Below, piece after piece: positions 1 to 30,486 of a stretch of 64,000 nt of DNA (position 1 is the stretch's first letter; every line of letters begins with the position of its first letter). The stretch is from assembly GCA_964035545.1 (NCBI GenBank), contig OZ037765.1, positions 27,540,504-27,604,503 on the forward strand, written 5' to 3'. Both the position numbers and the translations under genes were made by a program. A model generated the notes under the pieces. That model made no database searches. It was not told the origin of the DNA and worked only from the letters and a program-made list of their open reading frames with translations. This stretch comes from Bugula neritina. Lineage: Eukaryota > Bryozoa > Gymnolaemata > Cheilostomatida > Bugulidae.

Positions 1-326
1 AGTGGGGACAACTCCCACATCAGCTTGTTATTTGAAAGGTCGATATAAAATGAATATAATGGTTAAATTGATTAAATAAAATTGCTAAACAGCTTATGCA
101 CTCATTTTACAATGACCAACTAGACTGAAGTCCTCCACAACTAAAGGCGGAAACAGTGAACTTTACTATAAACTACAAACTCTTACCTTGCTCTTATAGT
201 ATAAACCAGCAAGAATAAGATTGTAAGTTCAATCATTGTAAAGGCTAAATCCCAAATTTTAAATTTGAAAATTATGCTTATATTTATAAGTACAACATGA
301 ACAAACATGAACAATAAAACACTAAC

Positions 327-18679
<18,353 letters not shown>

Positions 18680-18719
18680 GCTGCCTGCAAAATAAAGCAA
18701 ACCAAAGTTAATTTTTTAT

Positions 18720-21425
18720 ACTAAATAATTTAGTCCAGATCCTAATGATTTAAAAGATTGGTTGTTTGTTTGCTAAAATACGCATCAAATCAATAAATGT
18801 GAAGTAGTTTGAGGTATCAAAAAAGTAAAATCTTAAAATAGCCGGGAATAAACTAGAATACAATGTATGTTTTTCAAGTACATATCAATTATTTTAAAAA
18901 CCAGGCAGCTGTTCCTATGAAAAATTAATGACTGGACAGTGCCTAAACAACTATGTGAGCTGTGAGGTTAATAACAAATGAGCATTTAGAGTAGCTGCAG
19001 GTTTTACAAATACTAAAGAAATTCTCCACTTACACTCACAACTACTGCTAAGCCCAAAGGCAATCTAAATCTTACTCAAGGTCAATGACTCAGTTACTGA
19101 CTTTGATAAATGAAACTTGGATTACACATTTTATTTTAATAATAATGAATGAATGAATCAACTCAGCTAGCAAGTTAGGTTAAAATTAGTATACTTAACC
19201 ATAAATAGCTCAAGTTGACAACTATATTTCAACTAACTTAAATATCTATAGGAGCTACTTATATTTGCCTTATTGGTCACCTCTGGTCCTGCGAGGGTGG
19301 CGGGTTATATTGAAGGCAATTATATAAAGCTAAACAATTTTTTGCCAAAGCCAGTCTTGGAAAGTAATAAAATATCTTAGAGCTTAGATCAGGAGTGTTC
19401 AAGCTTTTCAGAGCAAGGTGTAAAGATGTAGAATATTCCACTGTGAAGGTCACAAATTGTAAAATTCAGTTTGAGCTCGTGGCTACAGCATCAGGTTTTT
19501 CAAGTTAATTTGCTCCAAATTCCTATTAATCATTACACAATGGCACCCCAATAACTATTGCAGGCTGCATGTTTCTTGGCATGTATAGAAATAAAGCATT
19601 TGCATTAAGTGCTTTTCCTTCTCCAATTCATATAAAGAGCAAAATATATAATATATAATATATAATATATATAATTTTATATATGTTGTGCGTTGGAGGC
19701 TTACATAAATTTTGAACCGCCCAGCTTAGACAGTCAAAGTGTTGTATGTGTACTTACATACAGTATAATCGTAGAATAGCATAATTTCAAAGGGAAAATT
19801 TGTCCAAAAATAACTCTTTGAATAATTTTAAAGCAATTTCTATTTTATTTGAGCTAATCACTGCTCTAAGTTACTGCTTCGTATTTAAATACTTTATTCT
19901 TAAAAGTATTATGTTCCTGTGGTTATTGCTGTATGATCCTACAATAGGTTTGAAACAACAAAAATTAGAAGTATTTTCTTACAATCTTATGTAATAGCAT
20001 TTCATTTGAGTAAATCTTCTGTAAACTAATCAACAATAACCTTTTGACAGGTTGCAGCCAAGTTTACATTTAAGATTAAATTTTCTTACACAGGTTCCCA
20101 CAAAAATTTGGTGGTAGTAAATATAAGTTCAACTATAAATATGGCCTACATAGCTGGTTCATACTTTTGGAACCAGTTCAATATGAATTTATTTTGATTT
20201 TTTGTGCTATGATTAGCAAATGGTTGGTTACAGACTTATGGCTGCATCGCACAGAATGAAGCTTAGAAGTTGTAACTAGTTTATGCTAAGTAATGAAGTA
20301 ATAAATGCAATATCTGAAATACACTATTCTCTATAGCTGCCTCGCGTCAGAAGCATCATGGTGGGTGTTGCAGGATTATGTTTGTTACAAGCTACCTACA
20401 TTTCACAAGGAAACTCCAGCTTGTATAAATTACTAAATATGCATAGTTATTTTACGTAATCAGCAAAAAAGCCATCATAGCTATTAGTAGAAAAGCATGC
20501 ATTAGAAGCTGGTTATTATACTTAGTACAAAAAAATCAACAGGCTATTAATAGAAAAGTACGCAATCATTAGGATAATGTAGGTTTACTGGGGGCGCGCA
20601 CAATTTTACCTAGATAGGCAGTTACCCATTGTACTGCAGATAGAAAGTGCTCAAAAATAAATACTTGGCTAGATAGTTTTAAAAATATTTTATGGCGTTT
20701 GAAAAAAACTGACCAGCTGAAAACATTAAGTTTTAATATATTACCCAAAATGGCTAAGAAATACAAAGAAAAACATGACTCGATCAACTTCAAAGTCACC
20801 AATCATTTGAGCTGTTTGAGTTTGTCGTCAAACTTCATTTTAACTTTTGACATTAGTGTTGTATTTTTTACTTGGTTACAAGGACTTTCAGCCATAATTA
20901 AATTAGTTAATGACATTTTTTCAGCATAAATTTGCTATTTTTAAAGTGAAAGGGGACCACAAATTCAGCTAGTCAAACCATTCGATATAGGTAGATCTTG
21001 CATAGCAGCTATTTAAAATCTAAAAACCCAAAATAAAATCATAAAACCTAGAAATATGTTGCTACTTGAACAGCTTTTGGTTTTTTTGCTGTACTTATGA
21101 ACCTAATAAAATCAACTAGCAGCTTGTAATTTAATAATAGTTTGTTGCATTTGAAGTTAGTGAAAATAACCAACTGCTAATTTTAGTATTTTGGCATTAA
21201 ATTAAAAAGCAAATAATTAGCTTGTCAGCTATTTATTTAAAAAGAGTTTTTACCTACAATTATCTGTAAACTGCTAACCTGCACTTTGAACACCACATAT
21301 AAAAATTTGAGCTATTTTATCTCAAGCTAAAAGTTTAAAGCAAACACTATTTTGTTTTGATAGTTTTAGGAACTCGCAAGCCCATCCACTCTGTGAATTT
21401 GCAAGGGGTAATTTAGCTTAATGGG
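18720..21425. other. AT-rich intergenic DNA, no gene seen
   Basis: From 18720 to about 19100 it aligns with DNA upstream of SIDT copy B (53480-53860, e.g. CAATGACTCAGT in both) and may hold the 5' noncoding exon and promoter. From 19100 to 21425 I see no convincing exon; a short TATAATA repeat lies near 19645-19685. Confidence 0.6.
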
Positions 21426-21426
21426 C

Positions 21427-22870
21427 ATGACACACTACAGTCAAAACGCCATTTTGAACGAGTTTTCGAGGCTGAGCGTTGACCTCTGTGACGTCACAAC
21501 TGTCTGATTTCTGAACGCAACTGTCAGTTTTTAGCGATGCGATGAAAGTTCGACATGTCGAACTTTCATCGCTGAAGTTGAGCGATCAGCCAATCACTGA
21601 CTGGCCAGGTAAGCCCTGATTGGTTAAGTGCTTTTACTTTTTCCACGTGCTACTAGCGAGCATTATTATTTGGTTTGGTTCTTCGAAAATTATATTATTT
21701 TACTTTTAAAATAATTATGATGAAGTTATGTATGAAAGTCTCAATAAATTATGAAAATAAGTATTTATCAGATAAATTTTGCTGAATTTTATTTGCATAT
21801 TTAGTTGTTCTAACTTGGTTGAATTTTATTAGCGTACTATTTAGTCTTTTAGGCTAGTGAATGAGCTTGAATAAAGCTAGGTAATCTCATTAAATAAAGC
21901 TAGTAATTTTGAATAATTGAAGCTAGTAAATTAGAATAAAAATAACTAGTAAATCTTATTAAATTATGCTAGTAATTCTCAATAAATTGCGCTAAATTTG
22001 ATTGTTGGTTACTGTGGATACTGCAGAAACTGAGTTATGGCATTCCTATTGGTTAAAAGTTCACTGCGGGGCTAGAGACAGTTAGCTTTCATCGTTTGTA
22101 GTGAACTGTAGTGTGACCAGCAAAAATTAGGACATGACGTTGAAGGTATGCGCGAGCAGCTTCAAAATGGCCGCCACAGTTGAGTTTCGACTGTAGTGTG
22201 TCATGGGCATAACACTACAGTTCACTATAAACGATGAAAGCTAACTGTCTCTAGCCCCGCAGTAAACTTTTAACTAATAGGAATCTTGTAGCTTAGTTTC
22301 TGCTGTATCCACAGCAACCAAAAATCAAATTTAGCGCAATTTATTGAGATTTACTAGCATAATTCAATAACATTTGCTATTTATTTTTATCTTAATTTAC
22401 TAGCTTCACTTATTCAAAATTACTAGCTTCGTTTAATGAGATTTACTAGCTTTATTCCATCGCTTTCGCTAGCATAAAGAACTTAATATGCTAATAAAAC
22501 TCAGCTAAATTAGAATAACCAAATATGCTGATAAAATTTAGCCAAATTCATCTGCTAAATATTTATTTTCATGGCCAATCTTTATTAAGATGTGCATACA
22601 TAACTTCATCATAGTTGATGTTAAGTAAAATAATATAATTTTCGAAGAGTCAAATCAAATAATAATGCTCGCTAGTAGCACGTGGAATAAGTAAAAGCAC
22701 TTAACAATCAAGGCTTACCTAGCCAGTCAGTGATTGGCTGATCGCTGAACGCTGAAGTTCAGCGTTTGACATGTCAAACTTTCATCGCATCGTGAAAAAC
22801 TGACAGTTGCGTTCAGAAATCAGACAGTTGTGACGTCACAGAGGTCACGTTTCGACTGTAGTGTGGCAGC
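21427..22870. mobile_element. Head-to-head pair of TIR elements forming a long palindrome
   Basis: Two related elements of about 780 and 660 bp sit side by side in opposite orientation (21427-22205 and 22209-22868). Each is bounded by ACACTACAGT(C/T)-type ends. Landmarks in mirror order: ACGTGCTACTAGCGAGCA, CACTGACTGG, CAGTTAGCTTTCATCGTTT. The symmetry axis is near 22.17 kb. A transcript would fold into a hairpin with arms over 600 nt. No coding capacity. Confidence 0.8.
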
Positions 22871-23270
22871 CCCATAAAAGTTAAGATTAAGATAAGAATC
22901 TAGCCGCCACAATTGTGATTATTCATTTATTGACTTCAGAAATATTGTTGGTTACATCTATACAAGATTGAGATTGAGATACGAATCTAGCTGCAACAAT
23001 TTTGGTAAAACTTGTTCACTCCCTAGATTGACACTTATGCATGAAGCATGACTAACTAAACCTAGGCACCAACCCATCATTATTTATTATTCTTCTTGGT
23101 GTCATTTCAGTTATTCAATCAGATTGATAAATGGGGTGAAACTTAGTAGTTTAAACCTAATACTAATAGACTGGCATATACTCAAATATTGCGACGTGTA
23201 CACAAATACTAATAAGTCAGAATCAGGCAAAAAACTAGGACAGTAATAGGGGTATGAGAGAGAATAATCA

Positions 23271-24461
23271 CCGGCTTTCCATGGATCAATCCATGGAAAG
23301 ACGTCAAAGATCGATCTCCATCAATCTGAGCTGGTCCTTCTGTAGAGCTCAAACTCAGATCGATCTCAAGGCAATAAGACCATGGAAAGACGAAAGCTCG
23401 ATCTGAGAAGTAGAAAAAGACTGTTCGCTAAAATGCTGTCTGCTAACAAAAATGATGACTGTTAATCACTAAGCAAATTACTTAATAATTACGATAGCTA
23501 CATTTTCAGATGCCAAGACTTTGACTTTCAGTACTATGATTAAAAAAACTCAATTATATAAAATTATAGAAGGTAGAAGGTACAAAAAGAGGAGCATTTA
23601 AATTGAATTTAAATGGCTAGTAAAACCTACTTTCATTAGCTATTTGCTGCGTAATTTCAAGCCTAACAGACCTGTAAGTTTGTGAATAATCTGCAAGACA
23701 GCTATTAATTTTATATAACCTGTCAAGCTAAAAAATTAAAGTTAACTATCATAAATCGTTTTTCCATGAAAGTGTCAGATCGATCGATAGTTGCCTCCTC
23801 TTGAGTGATTAATTTTTTTAAAGATAATTTGTTCACCCATCTGAGTGATTAAAGCTACTGCGGTTAAAAACAAGATTGTTGCAGTCTAGAAGTTAACAAT
23901 AGCTATAAACTCTACGCAGCAAAGCTTTTCGAGTAAAGTAATTTGGCCAATTTAAGATCACTTCTCTTAATTTCTTAGCTTGACAGCTTATATAAAATTA
24001 TTGGCTGTCTTGAAGACTATTCATAAACTTACAGAAGTGTTAGGCTTGAAATTACGCAGCAAATAACTAATGAAAGTAAGCTTTACTAGTCATTTAAATT
24101 CAATTTAAATGCTCCAATTTTTTGTACTTTTTATCGTCTATAACTTTATATAATTGAGTTTTCTTAATCATTGTACTGAAAGTCAAAGTTTTGGCATCTG
24201 AAAAAATGGCTGTCGTAATCATTAAGTACTTTGCTTAGCAATTAACAATAAATTATTACTTTTATTAGCAGACAACATTTTAGCGAGCAGACATTTTTCT
24301 ACTTCTTAGATCAATCTGGCGTCTTTCCATGGTCTTATTGCCTTGAGAACAATCTCAGTTCGATCACCACAGACCGACCAGAACAGATCGATGGAGATTA
24401 ATCTTTGACATCTTTCCATGGATCGATCTCGCTGAGATCTATCCATAGAAAGCCAGTAATT
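23271..24461. mobile_element. 1.2-kb palindromic foldback element
   Basis: The ends read GGCTTTCCATGGATC and the inverted GGCTTTCTATGGAT. Internal landmarks mirror each other: AGACCATGGAAAGACG versus CGTCTTTCCATGGTCT, and GAGCATTTAAATTGAATTT versus its inverse at 24090-24113. The arms are about 550 bp with the axis near 23.87 kb. Flanks TAATCA and TAATTA are a possible imperfect target duplication. Confidence 0.78.
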
Positions 24462-24626
24462 ATAGACCTATGAGAGGGTTTTTTGAACATATGAGAGAAA
24501 ATAATGGCTAGATACATTATTATAAGCATATGAGATGCAATAATTTTTGACCATTTGGCACTCCATAATAATGGCACCGGCAATAAGGGCACCAATGGGA
24601 AAGTAGGAAAAAATGGGTGACACGGC

Positions 24627-25030
24627 ATTTCGAAAATGACAATTGGAAAACACCTATTTGGAAAATGGACAATTAGAAAATAGAAAATTGGAAAATAGAC
24701 ATCTGGAAAATGACATTTGGAAAAAATGGAGAATATTCAACATGGCCTAGTCCAGAGGGGTTGTTCGGCATATGGTCAATTCCAAAATAGCTTTTAAAAT
24801 TTTATATAATGACAGAATCAGTTAGGCCATTATAGAAGTAGAATTGGTTACTGAGTAGATTTAAATTTAAATTGTTCGCATTTACAAAAAGCTAATTTGA
24901 ACTCAACCAGATACTAAGCGCCCCCATGTTGAATATTCTTCATTTTCCAATTGTCATTTTCCAAATGTCCATTTTCTAATTGTCCATTTTCCAAATAGGT
25001 GTTTTCCAATTGTCATTTTCGAAATGTCGC
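24627..25030. mobile_element. Inverted-repeat element with GGAAAAT-rich arms
   Basis: Arms 24627-24743 and 24925-25030 are inverted copies built from GGAAAATGGACAATTAGAAA-like tandem motifs and meet at GAATATTCAACATGG. The spacer of about 180 bp is AT-rich. No ORF. Confidence 0.7.
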
Positions 25031-25285
25031 GTATTCGAAAAAATGGCACAGTGATGTTAAATTTTCACAAACCCCAAACTCAAACCTTAAACCCCAAGCC
25101 CAAACTCAAACCCCCATTCCCAAACCTAAACCCCCATCTCAAAGACCCAACCCCACCCCAAACCCTAATATTGAAAATGTGCCAGTTTTACCTACTTTGC
25201 CATCTGTGCCATTATTACCTGTGCCATTTTTACTGTACCATTTTCACCTGTGCCATTTTTACCGGTGCCATTTTTATCGGCTACC
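25031..25285. repeat. Dispersed GTGCCATTTTTACC-type repeat, third copy
   Basis: A C-rich AAACCCCAAACTC run followed by repeated GTGCCATTTTTAC motifs, as in both SIDT intron 1 copies. Short ORFs here are low-complexity artefacts. The following 25290-25780 is AT-rich with no gene seen. Confidence 0.6.
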
Positions 25286-28200
25286 GAGTATTATAATTAC
25301 CACTATCACTATGATTATAAAATTAAAAAAAATTATTTTAATAACAGGTTGAATTCAATTAAAAATTTCATAATTATAATAAATCAGTAACCGTAATTTT
25401 GTAAACTGTAAGTGTAGAAGTAGAAACAGCTTACAACAAATTCAAATTGAAAGGCAATGTTTATAGTTAATAAGTATTAGTATAAGTATAACTATCATTT
25501 TTGTAGTATAACAATAGTAAAGCTAAATCAGTAAATGTAATAGTTGTACTTATAGTTTAAATCTAAATTCAACAGTTTTGATAATCAATAAATCACAGAA
25601 TTAAACACTAATAGTAATATTTATTTAAAATCCAATATTATAATTTATTAATTAATATTATATTATAATTCTACTAGTATTTTTGTTTTAATATTTAAAA
25701 TTGTTATATGATTAATCACATGCTAATAGCAACACTAATAATTACCAAAGGCGAATAGTAATACGCCCCTTTATTTAATACTTGTCGATACCTGTCGATG
25801 TTATCTCCACACTGAACCTCCCTAGAGGAAAGAAGGGGTGTGCCGCATATAGAAAATAAGTTGTCAGTACTTGGGCAGTAATCTAAACAATGTTCACACC
25901 ATTGTGCAGATTAACTAGCCTGTCTGTGTGTAATTTACAGTTATGGACTGCTCTGGAAAAGTAATATCCATCAGTGCTGATCCTCATATCTCTTATCGTT
26001 CTTGGGAGAAAACTAGATCGACTCTGTACATCGCTTGTGGTTCGCTGATCCAAAAAATCATCATAGGCAGCACTCAGAGTTGGATGTTCTTTCTTAAACA
26101 ATATTTTCAGAAGGCTGATGCGTCGGTGTTTTCTTCTTAGATCAAGCGGGTCCAAATACAGCTTTTTCATTTCTACACTGTTATTAGTTTTTTTTTGTTA
26201 AGAGATAAAATGCACAGCATCTGTTTGTACATTCTCCGTCATATTTAAAAGGTTTTCGTTGGATGGGTTCGAGGCTGCGCTGGCATATTCCAAGTGTGGG
26301 AGACAGAGGGCTTTGTAGGCAATAAGCTTTGCTCTCTTGGGGGCCCAGTAGAGTGCACGTTTTATCATGCCTAATTGCTGTTTTGCAACAAGAACCTTCT
26401 TTAGGATGTGCTGGTCAAACTCACAGTCTGATTGCAGCTTTACACCAAGGTTTTTTGTTGAGTCAACATGATCCAACACTGATACAATAAGCTTGTATTG
26501 AGGAGTATCGATATTAAGATCGAAGCTGATTATCTTGCTCTTGGAGATGTTGGATGACATTCCCAATTTTCCGACTAAGTACTAAGAGAATCCAGGTTTT
26601 GTTGAAATCTCTTACAGTCTTCGAAAGAGGCAATTTCTTGATAAACGAGTGCATCATCGGCAAAGAGAGCACAAGAGCAGTTGTAACACTCAGGAAAATC
26701 ATTTATAAAGATTACGAAAAGTACCGGCCCTAACACTGATCCCTGTGGTACACCTGAGCAAACCAGCTTTAAATCCGAGCTGCAGTCTTGTAACACCGTT
26801 TGTTGCACTCTGTAAGAAATTTGTGAACCCAAAGTAGGAGATAATTGTCAACATCGGTAATTTTAGAAAGCTTTTGCAACAGAAGGGCATATGGGACCTG
26901 ATCAAATGCCTTGGTGAAGTCTAGCACAGCAGCATGGACAGTCTTTTGGTTGTAAATTGCATACAGAATGTCATACATAGTTGAACAGATCTGCGTCTCA
27001 CAGGAGAGGCCTCTTTTGCAACTATGCCGCCTGTTGCTAAGCTTTGTGTCAATCTGTTCGAGCAAATTTCTCAGGTCAGGGATATTGGACGGTAGTTATT
27101 GACACTGTCCGTAATCCCTCATTTGTGGAGTGGTGAGACATTAGCTGTTTTCCAATCTAACGAAAGCTGCTCAGTTTGAAGGGAGACTTGAAAAATCCTA
27201 CTTAAGCATGCAGCAGTAAGTTCAATATCTATGTTCAAATCAGCTTTCCGAAAACCATCAGGACCTGGAGCTTTGCCAAACTTCAAGTTTATTTGTCGAA
27301 CTACCCCCGAGGGAGATACATCGGGCACTTCATTGAATGCCCCGTAGCCGAGCATGGGTAGTTGATGAGATGTGGTAAATTGCTGGTAGAAGAAACTGTT
27401 AAGCATATTAGAACACTATTTTGGGTCTGATGTGAGATTACATCTGGCATAGCAAGCCTAATTCGATTACAGGATGTAGTGGAGCCCTTCAAATATTTGT
27501 AAAAGGGTTTACTGTTGCCCTCTAAAAGTGGCTTACAAACCCGAGATTCAATAATATACTGTTTTTTTAGTCTTTTGAAAGCTTTTTAGAGACTCTGCAG
27601 TGAGAAGCAGCTGCTTGTCAATGAAAGTCATTTCCGGGCTCCTCAAACCTGTTGTATAGTTTCCTTTGCTTAGATGCTAGTTTCCGCACTTCATTAGTAA
27701 AATACACAAGCTCATGTATATTAAGCTTGATCTCTCGTTTCAAGGTAGGCAAACAATCAAAAATAGCTCAGCGGAGGTTTTTAAAAAATAATACCCACAT
27801 AATGTCAACATCATTCATAACTGCAAGCTCATCCGCTACCAGACTGAGTACATCGCGGAAGAGAACGACATCAGCCTTGTGGTACTGTTCAACTTTTGTT
27901 ATCCTATTTGTATGCTCCGAACTACTTTTGATGGGTATGTCAACCAGAATCAGTGCATGATCACTCAATTCTGGAAAAATGACCTCATGATGGAGGGATT
28001 GTGGGGATGTGGTACACACGAGATTCAGAGTATTGCCATGAAAAGGTGTTGGCTAAGTTACCAATTGGTACACATTATGCTCAGCTAGAACATCTAAAAA
28101 CTCTTTCTGAAGTGACTGGTCTTGTGTTTGAGGTTTTGGTAGCATTTGATGCCAATCGATGCCCAGCATGTTCATATCTCCTACAAGAATGAGGCTGTTC

Positions 28201-28467
28201 TGAGGGAACTTTTCAGCAATAGTATGCAGTGATGATCGTACTGTTGATAAGTTTTTATGATTAGGTGGACAAAATAGCAGCCAATAACATACCCCTTAAC
28301 TCTGACAAATAGTAGTTCAGTGTCATCATTGTTTGGCACACTAATAATGGAGCTATTCAAGCTGTCATTTACTGCAATTAACACACCTTCAATATGAATA
28401 GTTCTACATTTTCTGTAAATTGATTTGTTATCAGTCATAAAACTGGTGGTTCGGTATGGTGTTATAA

Positions 28468-28767
28468 CCCCTATTCACACTTACCGTATCGTACGCCGTA
28501 ACAGCAAATATCAGCCATTTTTACAAATGTCTGAGCTTCCTGTGCGGCGTTGCGGTACGGTAGGATCAAACACTGCTTGATTCAAATAAGTTGCGGCGGA
28601 CTCCTATTGGACAGAAAAACTTTTGCATTAATTCATTGGATATAATTGTCCAATGAAGTGTCATAGATCGTACCTAATAGCGGACTTTGAAAACTTCAGC
28701 CCGGACACATTAAAAATGGCTGATATTTTACGTTACGACGTACATTACAGTAAGTGTGAATGAGGGG
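28468..28767. mobile_element. 300-bp MITE, CCCCTATTCACACTTACCGT family, copy 1
   Basis: TIRs are CCCCTATTCACACTTACCGT and the inverted CCCCTCATTCACACTTACTG-like end. It interrupts the LINE endonuclease region. No clean target duplication (TAA versus AAA). An inverted copy lies 60 bp away. Confidence 0.8.
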
Positions 28768-28826
28768 AAAGTGTTAAGCAAACTATATCATAATCATATG
28801 TTTCAACGGACAATTGCTCTGTTTTA

Positions 28827-29127
28827 CCCCCTATTCACACTTACCGTATCGTACGCCGTAGCAGCAAATATCAGCCATTTTTAATGCGTCCGGGCTGAAG
28901 TTTTCAAAGTCCGCTATTAGGTACGATCTATGACACTTCATTGGACAATTATATCCAATGAATTAATGCAAAAGTTTTTCTGTCCAATAGGAGTCCGCCG
29001 CAACTTATTTGAATCAAGCAGTGCTTGATCCTACCGTACCTCAACACTGTACAGAAAGCTCAGACATTTGTAAAAATGGTTAATATTTGCTTTTACGGCG
29101 TACGATACGGTAAGTGTGAATAAGGGG
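28827..29127. mobile_element. 301-bp MITE of the same family, copy 2, opposite orientation
   Basis: Same termini as copy 1, flanked by TTA on both sides (28824-28826, 29128-29130), a Harbinger-type 3-bp target duplication. The interior is the reverse complement of copy 1 (the GGACTCCTATTGGACAG landmark appears inverted). Confidence 0.85.
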
Positions 29128-29439
29128 TTACCTTCAAGAGATCTTATGTTAGCTAAAAATAGTTTTATACTGTGGTCTGTGCGGTTTTTGATGCTAGGTT
29201 CACATACCTCCATTCCCCCCTCTATTCCTTTACTTTCGATTCTGTTCTTCCTAAGGCTTATACTTCAGTTATTCTAAAGTTAAGATCTGGTTTCTCGTCT
29301 TCCATCTCTTGACTCTTCTATAGCTTGTACTGCTCCTCTCAATTCCTTGCTTTCATCAAGTTTACAGAAGATATTTTGATTTTTAAGGGAAGCATTTGCT
29401 CCCTTCAAGAACTCCCACTTGCCATTGGTGACTTCATCT

Positions 29440-30165
29440 TCAAACTTTAGTTTTATTGACCAGTATCAATATGACTTATGAGTTATGAGTATGAATATAA
29501 ATATATATTTTAAGTTATGATCACATTCAAAATAAATTTTAATTTGAAATCCAGATTAAAATTGAAACTGTGACAAATAAATATGTTATTGTTAACCAGT
29601 AAATAAGTTGAGTTATTTTTTACTCTTTCAGCCTTTGCGCTAATCTAAGACTAAGGAGTAAACTTGGAGACTTTAGACTTTAGAGTTTAGACTTTAGAGA
29701 TTATCAGTATGGGGATCACGTGCATTTCCGTAGTCGATTATTTCTCAAGTTGTCGTATGTCGAATTCCGGAGGCTTAAGAAGTACAGCCGTAAATTTTCA
29801 GTATTGTGAATAATGTAAAATTATAAGCGCAATTTATATAGAAAACCACTTGAAACAGCACCTAATGCAGTACGTTTGCACAACGGTGTCTATACAAACT
29901 TTACACTCTATCACTCTCAACTTGGTGCTGTTTCTAGCGATTCTTAAAAAATAATTTATAGAGTCTAGTGACTATGCAGTCGTGCAGATATCCAATCATT
30001 CCAATGTGAATGTATATTTGCTTCTAGAAAAATGTGAAAAATTTCATTAAAATTTAGTTGGAAGAAGTGCTTAGAAGTTATATATAACTTAAGAATTACA
30101 CTTCTGCAGTACACTTTAACTTAGCGATCATAGTGATAGTTATATTACTGGCAGTGATTTTAAAT
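29440..30165. repeat. Intergenic segment paralogous to 54470-55180
   Basis: Diverged but collinear similarity: GTGACAAATAAATAT, CATGCATTTCCG-like, TCTCAAGTTGTC-like, GGTGCTG(T/C)TTCTA and ACACTTTAACT landmarks occur in the same order in both. The second copy lies about 1 kb upstream of SIDT copy B, so this is a remnant of the tandem duplication that made the two SIDT genes. No gene seen. Confidence 0.6.
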
Positions 30166-30173
30166 AGTATAGA

Positions 30174-30470
30174 GGTGTCATCCCAGATAGACGATAGGCT
30201 AATTTCCCACTTAGACGCTCCCCAGTTAAACGTTATTTATTTATATTGGTACAATATATATTGTATGTGCATTTTATTAGAATATTATTTAAATATATAT
30301 TTCTGTTTAAATAAAGCACATATTGAGCACATAAATAAATATCTTTGATCTGCATGAACATATTAATTTTACATATTTTTTGTTTCTTGTTTCAACAGAT
30401 ATTTTGTTAATGAGCATTCATTAATTAAAGATAATGTTTATTATTAATATATTGTTGTAGTTTTGAGAAT
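30174..30470. mobile_element. MITE of the GGTGTCATCCCAGATAGACG family, copy 2, right-truncated
   Basis: Intact left end GGTGTCATCCCAGATAGACG, followed by a partial internal repeat of the CCCAGTTAAACG type and the same AT-rich interior as the copy at 58385. The inverted right terminus is missing; a hAT-type element begins 17 bp beyond. Confidence 0.7.
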
Positions 30471-30486
30471 TACTACTACTTGTGAG

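Larger units (their letters stand above)
25883..29213 (-). pseudogene. Decayed non-LTR retrotransposon (CR1/Jockey-like LINE) ORF2
   Basis: Collinear fragments in several frames on the minus strand. Endonuclease start near 29213 (LFLANIRSLEG) and 28438-27768 (VLIAV, LSDHALI); RT entry 27406-27119 (GKAPGPDGF); RT core 27065-26575 (LDFTKAFDQVP, SGVPQGSVLGPVLF, FADDALVY); thumb/C-terminal part 26566-25883 (NLGVKL, SAASNPSNENLL, RTIRDM). Multiple frameshifts and two MITEs inside the endonuclease make it inactive. The clade assignment rests on motif style only. Confidence 0.85.

Noticed and set aside
20699-20929. 76-aa plus-strand ORF
   Set aside because: No splice context, no recognisable motif, in AT-rich intergenic DNA.
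24999-25352. Pro/Asn-rich ORFs at 24999-25352
   Set aside because: Low-complexity C-rich repeat shared with SIDT intron 1, not a gene.
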